DNA from: Macrostomum hystrix
Taxonomy: Eukaryota; Platyhelminthes; Macrostomidae
Direction: 5' to 3'
Assembly (NCBI GenBank): GCA_950097015.1
Contig: CATNEN010000031.1
Coordinates: 1,984,001 to 2,048,000, forward strand
DNA: 64,000 nt
Positions 28,101-37,100 of this stretch are shown one piece after another (the stretch's first letter is position 1; every line of letters begins with the position of its first letter). A model generated the notes under the pieces. It made no database searches. It saw only the letters and a list, made by a program, of their open reading frames with translations, and was not told the DNA's origin. Made by a program: the position numbers and the translations under genes.

Positions 28101-31100
28101 ACAGGGGAGAGATGAGGCAAGGGAGAGATGAGACAGGGGAGAGATAAGACAGGGGAGAGATGAGACAGGGGAGAGATAAGACAGGGGAGAAATGAGGCAA
28201 GGGAGAGATGAGACAGGGGAGAGATGAGACAGGGGAGAGATGAGACAGGGGAGAGATGACACAAGGGAGAGATGAGGCAAGGGAGAGATGAGACAGGGGA
28301 GAGATGAGGCAAGGGAGAGATGAGACAGGGGAGAGATGAGACAGGGGAGAGGTGAGACAGGGGATAGATAAGACAGGGGGAGATGAGAGAGGGGAGAGAT
28401 GAGACAGGGGAGAGATGAGACAGGGGAGATGAGAGAGGGGAGAGATGACACAGGGGAGAGATGAGACAGGGGAGAGATGAGGCAAGGGAGAGATGAGACA
28501 GGGCAGAGATGAGGCAAGGGAGAGATGACACAGGGGAGAGATGACACAGGGGAGAGATGACACAAGGGAGAGATGACACAGGGGAGAGATGACACAAGGG
28601 AGAGATGAGGCAAGGGAGAGATGAGACAGGGGAGAGATGAGGCAAGGGAGAGATGAGACAGGGGAGAGATGAGACAGGGGAGAGGTGAGACAGGGGATAG
28701 ATAAGACAGGGGGAGATGAGAGAGGGGAGAGATGACACAGGGGAGAGATGACACAGGGGAGAGATGACACAGGGGAGAGATAAGACAGGGGAGATGAGAG
28801 AGGGGAGAGATGACACAGGGGAGAGATGACACAGGGGAGTGATGACACAGGGGAGAGATAAGACAGGGGAGATGAGAGAGGGGAGAGATGACACAGGGGA
28901 GAGATGACACAGGGGAGAGATGACACAGGGGAGAGATAAGACAGGGGAGATGAGAGAGGGGAGAGATGACACAGGGGAGAGATGACACAGGGGAGAGATG
29001 ACACAGGGGAGAGATAAGACAGGGGAGATGAGAGAGGGGAGAGATGACACAGGGACAGATAAGACACAGGAGAGTACTATGGTGGACAGCTTCTGACATT
29101 TCCATATACAGGAAATGTATTACAGCAGGATCCGCAAATTATATATACTATCAATGGAAATTCTTTGCTGATTGACAGATTTTTTTTTTATGTAAACATT
29201 TTTATGTTGTTTTCAGTTCTGAGTTGTTTTGCAACACTGTATGATTATTTAATACGGAACAGCTCCAAGGTCATAAGAATTTACTAAAATGCAGTTGCAT
29301 TTCTAGAGTTGAATCCAGAGTTATGTCGTTTAGTTCAGGAAAACTTTGACCAGTCAGCAACAGCTAATATGAAGCCCGGGGTGGGAGGGGTGAGTCAATA
29401 CAATGACTTGAGCAATTCCCTGACTACGAAGGAATGGGAGTCAGTCAATCTGTCACTAAAAGAAGACATTTTTTAACAAACAACAGTTTTGTCACTGGAA
29501 GAAAGAGAAGTAAAAGCATATATTGGAGGCAGATTATGAATAAAAAGAAAAAAGACAGAGATTGCATACTGCGGAGAGATAAGAAGATGAGACACGGAGA
29601 GATGAGACACGGGAGAGATGAGACACGGAGAGATGAGACACGGGAGAGATGAGACACGGGAGAGATGAGACAGGGGAGAGATGAGACACGGGAGAGATGA
29701 GACACGGGAGAGATGAAACACAGAGAGATGAGACACGGGAGAGATGAGACACAGAGAGATGAGACACGGGAGAGATGAGACACGGAGAGATGAGACACGG
29801 GAGAGATGAGACACGGAGAGATGAGACACGGGAGAGATGAGACACGGGAGAGATGAGACACGGGAGAGATGAGACACGGGAGAGATGAGACACGGGAGAG
29901 ATGAGACACGGGAGAGATGAGACAGGGGAGAGATGGGACAGAGGAGAGATGAGACACGGAGAGATGAGACACGGGAGAGATGAGACACGGGAGAGATGAG
30001 ACACGGGAGAGATGAGACACGGGAGAGATGAGACACGGGAGAGATGAGACAGGGGAGAGATGAGACACGGGAGAGATGAGACACGGGAGAGATGAGACAG
30101 GGGAGAGATGGGACAGAGGAGAGATGAGACAGGGGAGAGATGAGACACGGGAGAGACTGACCGGAAAAGATGAGTAATGAAAATAATACGTAAGATGATA
30201 AGATAGGAAAAGTAAAGGTAAAGCAGAGCGAATATGAGATAGTACTCGTAGGAAGATGAGGTGAAGAATCTGGAGACTAGCCAGTCCCAAAATAGCCAGC
30301 TCACCAACGCAGGCTCCGGTGGGCGCATAGAACCGGAAGCCCCTGACGCAGGTGCAGTCGCCCGAATTCGGATGGCAGCCCAGCCGGTTCTGGCCCAGAG
30401 CGATGCGACACCGGTCCCGCTCTCTGCAGCCGTTGTCACCGGCGTCAGCGACCACCGACTCGGTGAGGTCGGCAGAGTCTGTCAAAGTTTAGTGAGCGAT
30501 TTTAGGACAGGACATAGCATGTTTTCTTGTACTGTGGACTTATCTAGGGTGAGATTAGACAGGGTGAGATTAGACAGGGTGAGATTAGACAGGGTGAGAT
30601 GAGACTGGGCGAGATGAGACAGGGGAAAGATGAGACGAGGGAGATATGGGACAGATGAGTGAAGAGACAATGTAAGGATTAGTGATAAGTCATGCGATGA
30701 GACAGAGGCGGATTAGTGCCGGTGGACCGGGGGTTACTGACTGCCGCTGGTTCTGAGTGTTTGATTTATTTTTTAGGAACAACTCAACCAAGTCTCGCGA
30801 TTTTCTTAGAGTTCATGACTCTCGCTTTGACTGTCTGTCAAAAGTTCAAGTGTTAAGCACGTGACCTTCAAATGTGCTCATCCTTCAGTTGCAAAAATGC
30901 TCGCTACCAGCTAATACCAACCAAAAAAACAGAACAGGCAGTTTGTTGTACAGAAGAGAAATTATTGCACCGTTTAGACTCTGGATAAGACTCACTCGTG
31001 CTCATGATCATGCTCATGCTCAAATCACACACGGACAGCCTGCGACAGGTGCTGATTCAAACAAAGAAGGAAGCATTAAAAAAATATCTCAGCCTGTTCT

Positions 31101-34100
31101 CAGAAGTGAATTTTAGGTAGAATAATAGACACCAGGCGCCTGTTATGAGCAGTTTACTTCATCTGCTAGAACTCTCATAGTGCTTAGTGGCAGGTGTGAG
31201 CTGGGACAACTCACCAACTATCTTTTTCTGCCCCTATCCCAGCCTCCGGAGTTAAATGAGGCTAATTTTCTAATTCCAGCCGCAAGCTATTTAGTTTCCC
31301 AGGCCCCAGATGGTGAAGTCCTTGACGAGTAGAAATCCCTGGAATGCCGCCTGTCTGAAGCCGGAAAAATTGCCTTACTGTCGAATCCGTCTCCGGGATG
31401 AAATTAGGAAAAGCTGAAAGCGTCGCCTAATTTTCTCTAGCTTTGGAGATGGGCCGGGGAATTTGCGAGTAAGCGGCTAGGTGACTGTCTAGGCTAGACA
31501 GTGTGATGCATTGCCCAGCATAGATTAGCTTGGGCTATAATGAAAATTGCCTTCTTTGAAGCACTAGACTTCTCTCGTTTTCTAAGCATTTCCATTTCTA
31601 TTTTTTAATTAACAAAAAACGCTGCGGCAAACAAAATGATAGCTTCTGATGGGTATGCCTGGGTATCTTCTGTACACCTGTCCCCAATACCACTGCCTCA
31701 GTACACCACCCTCAACATACCACCCACGGTACACCAAAACCCTCGGTACACCACCATCGGTACACCACTCTCGGTACACCACTATTGGTACACCACTATT
31801 GGTACACCACTCTCGGTACACCACTATTGGTACACCACTCTCGGTACACCACTCTCGGTACACCACTCTCGGTACACCACTCTCGGTACACCACTCTCGG
31901 TACACCAAAACCCTCGATGCACCACCCTCGATACACCACCCTCGGTACACCACCATTGGAACACCACCTTCGGTACAACATCGGTACACCGCCCTCGGTA
32001 CACCACCCTTGGTACACCACCCTTGGTACACCACTCTTGGTACACCACCCTCGGTACACCACAACCCTCGGTACACCACTCTCGGTACACCACTCTCGGT
32101 ACACCAAAACCCTCGATGCACCACCCTCGATACACCACCCTCGGTACACCACCATTGGAACACCACCTTCGGTAAAACATCGGTACACCGCCCTCGGTAC
32201 ACCACCCTTGGTACACCACCCTTGGTACACCACTCTCGGTACACCACTCTCGGTACACCACTCTCGGTACACCACTCTCGGTACACCACTCTCGGTACAC
32301 CACTCTCGGTACACCACTCTCGGTACACCACTCTCGGTACACCAAAACCCTCGATGCACCACCCTCGATACACCACCCTCGGTACACCACCATTGGAACA
32401 CCACCTTCGGTACAACATCGGTACACCGCCCTCGGTACACCACCCTTGGTACACCACCCTTGGTACACCACCCTTGGTACACCACCCTCGGTACACCACA
32501 ACCCTCGGTACACCACACTCGGTACACCACAACCCTCGGTACACCACACTCGGTGCACCAAAACCCTCGGTACACAACACTCGGTACACTACCCTTGGTA
32601 CACCGCCCTCGTTACACCACAACCCTCGGTACACCCAAATTTCATAACAGGCCTATGCCCCAGATTATTGGTCCATCTAAACCAGCAACAGTCGCGGCAT
32701 CAGTGCCTTGAGCTAGACTATCCTATGTGCAGTGTGATCAATCATGCCAATCTGTTAATTGTTCCTCTGAGGCGAGTTGGCTAAAGCCAAAGGTTTAGAT
32801 TGGACACGACCTCCAGACAGCGGGTAACTCAATCAGGCAGTGCAAGCTCGCTTCGAAAATAATCATCGGTGGTTGCCTCATCAAGCTTGTTCAGCTTCAG
32901 GGCTAGGAATGTTTTTTTCGTGATAATCAAGAACCCATAACAGGCTCTGACTCATCTCAACATTTTGAGATAAAATAATAAGTAACAAGTAAAATGGAAT
33001 CAGAGATTAGACGTATTTGAAAACTAAAATAGACATCACTAGATCAAAACGTTTTTGGATTCAGACATCTATAGATTCTATCTATCTACTCGTATCTAAC
33101 TGCTTCTTATCTATCTATAGATACAGAAATATATATCTCTACTCGTAGATAAAGACATATATTGATATAAACACCTAAAAATCTAAATATTATAGGATAC
33201 AGACATCCATAGATCCAGACATCCATAGATCCAGACATCCATAGATCCAGACATCCATAGATCCAGACATCCATAGATCCAGACATCCATAGGTCCAGAG
33301 ATTCATAGATCCAGACATCCATAGATCCAGACATCCATAGATCAAGACATCCATAGATCCAGACATCCATAGATCCAGACATCCATAGATCCAGACATCC
33401 ATAGATCCAGACATCCATAGATCCAGACGTCCATAGATCCAGACATCCATAGATCCAGACATCCATAGGTCCAGAGATTCATAGATCCAGACATCCATAG
33501 ATCCAGACATCAATAGATCCAGACATCCATAGATCCAGACATCCATAGATCCAAACTTCCATAGATCCAGACATCCATAGATCCAGATATCCATAGATCC
33601 AGGAGTCCACAGATTCAGGAATCTTTACAGACGGAAATCTATGGATAAAGAAATCTATTCATCTAGTCATCTCTAGATTGCGATTCAATCTCTGTCTGTA
33701 TCTCTACATTTTCTGAGTAGATTTAAATTAGTGAGACGTTGAGAAGCAGAAACTGAGAACACTTGGTAGAACTGAGATGGAGAGCGGAGAGAGACTGTGG
33801 CGCCAGAAAGTGCATCAGGGAAGGTCTGCCTTCACTGCCCAGCAGGGGAAGAAGCAGCTTGTGTGTTGAGGCGCTATTTTGGGTGTCAGAAAAACCTGGA
33901 CTTGAGTAGAGAGATGCCGATTTGTGAGAAGCTGTTGGCCGCCCCAGCTGCTGCAGCAGCTGCTGCTGCTGTTTCTGCAGGTGCTCCGCTGGTATTTAAG
34001 TACAGCCCCCAATACCCAACCAGCTCGCCATCTTGACCCAGGCGCGGAAACTGGTCCCGCTTTGAGCTGTCGCTAAAGCTAAGGGAAGGAATTTGAGACC

Positions 34101-37100
34101 TAACCGTGAGCTGACCCAATTCCAAAAGCTGAACTGTTCACTATTATACGCAAAATGCGTATATTTGTATACATCGACAGCTGTATATACTGGACTTGGT
34201 GTCACTGCGTACTTGAAAGTGCAATTCATTAATGCAAATTGACCAGTTCGCGCACACACACAGCATATCCCTAAGTAGTTGCTAGGGCTAGGGGTATTTC
34301 AATTCTCCAGGTTGCCAGTCTTCTGAGCAGAATGCTTCATCATCTCAGCTTTAGCTAGGAGTCTGGGCTGAGCAAGTGTGTCCAACCCGCCTAGGGACTT
34401 GCAGAACCTCATTTGCTGTTTTTTCCCATGAGAGGAGAGGCAGAGCCTGAAAGGGCCCAGGGCTTGGCGGCCGCCCCCCTCGGACTTTTACCGAACACTC
34501 TCAGAGCAGGCAGTCCTGGCGAGTGAGTCGGCCATCGGCTGGCGTCGATCTGGGAGGCCGGTTCAGCGAGGAAAATGTCCACCGACTCTGCAAGGTAAAC
34601 ATAGAATAACTGATCATTTAGGCGCGAGAATTGACAGCTTCTAATTTGATTCGCAGCATCAATATTATCTAAAGCTGCCGTCTAGAATCTTGAGTTCCGC
34701 GACGTGTCTGCACCTTTTTAGACCTCTTGTTGGCTCTCTTAAGGTTAATTTACGTCCTTAGGGTTCTGGTTGGAGATTAGCTAGTTGTATAAATGTACTT
34801 CTGCATGCTGAATTGCGCCTAAAATAAAGATTTTTATCACTCAATTGAATAACTGCTTGAAATTCACCCAAGGAATGACTATATTTATCACTAGAGTCGT
34901 AGTGTCAGGCGGCACTGAGCTGTGTCAGGACTGAGCTGTGTCAGGACTGAGCTGTGTCAGGACTGAGCTGTGTCAGGACTGAGCTGTGTCAGGACTGAGC
35001 TGTGTCAGGACTGAGCTGTGTCAGGACTGAGCTGTGTCAGGACTGAGCTATGTCAGGACTGAGCTGTGTCAGGACTGAGCTGTGTCAGGACTGAGCTGTG
35101 TCAGGACTGAGCTATGTCAGGACTGATTTGTGTCAGGACTGAGCTGTGTCAGGACTGAGCTATGTCAGGACTGATTTGTGTCAGGACTGAACTGTGTCAG
35201 GACTGAGCTGTGTCAGGACTGAGCTGTGTCAGGACTGATTTGTGTCAGGACTGAGCTGTGTCAGGACTGAGTTGGTTCAGAAGAAGAACCGATTGTTCTG
35301 TGCTTATTTACCTCCAGGCAAGGAAGGTGACTCAGTGGCCCAGTTCCACTTAAAACTGAAGCGGACGCACGTGTCAAAAAATTTTCCGCCTAAATATAGC
35401 AAAGGAAGTTAATGATTTGAAATTCCCACGCCTATAATTTCAGTTCTGTGTCCCATTTCTAGGACCAGGCATTATGTCAGCGACTCAACAATAGATGATG
35501 CAGGTCGCACAGGCTTACTTTAAATTTTTAAAACAGCAAGTTTATGTCCACGATTCATTGTGAATATTTGTTATTGCAATAAGCTATTCTGTATCCGAAT
35601 TTTGTAGACCCGAATCTACAAATCGATCTTTCGCCTCAGAAAGCTCCGCTTCAAAATCCTCTGATGACATTTTTCCGGTTGTAAATTGTGGCCGGAGAAA
35701 AATTGAAGCAGTAAAAGTGCATTTGCGAGTAAACTGCGAGACATTATAGAACAAATAACTAAGCTAGTTAGCTTGTTGTTCATTGGTTAGATTTGTGTCA
35801 TTTAGCAAGACACTTGATTAGCTAGTGCTTCATTTGTTTGTTTGTTTTTTGTTTGTTTTTGTTTGTTTTTTGTTTGTTTGCTTTTCGTTTGTTTGTTTTT
35901 TTGTTTGTTATTTTGTTTGCTTGTTAGCTGGCTAGCTAGTTAGTTGGTTAATTAGCTAGTTAGTACGCAGATAGTAAATAGAAGTATATATGCATTCTCC
36001 GTAGAATTGCATTCTGATTCGTCGCTCTTGGGCGGAAAATGTTTCATTCTATTTTATTTCGCAAACATATTAAAAGCAATCATATTACAATAGTGTGAGC
36101 TCCCCAGAGCTCGCCAAACATTCCATGTCTGCCCCGCATCCTTAGCCCGTTACTGGTGTCCTATTTTATACAATGTTTGGACTCAAACACAAGCTTTGAA
36201 CGTAAGTGTTTTATAGCCAAACCTTCATTTGTCTGTGGATAGAGAGGTAAAATTAACGTGGGAATGGCTGCAGAACAATGGAATTAGGCCTATTTTGGTC
36301 CAGTAGTACAATGCAGTCCTACGGAAGCTTGATTGTAATACCCACTGAGTGTAGAATGTAATACCCACTGAGTGTAGAATGTAATACCCACTGAGTGTAG
36401 AATGTAATACCCACTGAGTGTAGAATGCAATACCCACTGAATGTAGAATGTAATACCCACTGAATGTAGAATGTAACACCCACTGAGTGTAGAATGTAAC
36501 ACCCACTGAATGTAGAATGTAATACCCACTGAATGTAGAATGTAATACCCACTGAATGTAGAATGCAATACCCACTGAGTGTAGAATGTAATACCCACTG
36601 AGTGTAGAATGTAATACCCACTGAGTGTAGAATGTAATACCCACTGAGTGTAGAATGTAATACCCACTGAATGTAGAATGTAATACCCACTGAATGTAGA
36701 ATGTAATACCCACTGAATGTAGAATGTAATACCCACTGAATGTAGAATGTAACACCCACTGAATGTAGAATGTAACACCCACTGAATGTAGAATGTAATA
36801 CCCACTGAATGTAGAATGTAACACCCACTGAATGTAGAATGTAACACCCACTGAGTGTAGAATGTAATACCCACTGAATGTAGAATGTAATACCCACTGA
36901 ATGTAGAATGTAATACCCACTGAATGTAGAATTTAATACCCACTGAATGTAGAATGTAATACCCACTGAATGTAGAATGCAATACCCACTGAGTGTAGAA
37001 TGTAACACCCACTGAATGTAGAATGTAACACCCACTGAATGTAGAATGTAATACCCACTGAATGTAGAATGTAACACCCACTGAATGTAGAATGTAACAC

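Noticed and set aside
25910-29105. Three overlapping minus-strand reading frames of about 1000 codons rich in Ser, Pro, Leu and His
   Set aside because: They are translations of a 16 bp array. Since 16 is not a multiple of three and the unit has no stop in any phase, every frame stays open. There is no start context or domain.
33797-34259. Overlapping short frames with poly-Ala or poly-Ser around 33.9 kb
   Set aside because: They arise from a CTG/CAG run. No splice-supported exon or similarity to the other genes.
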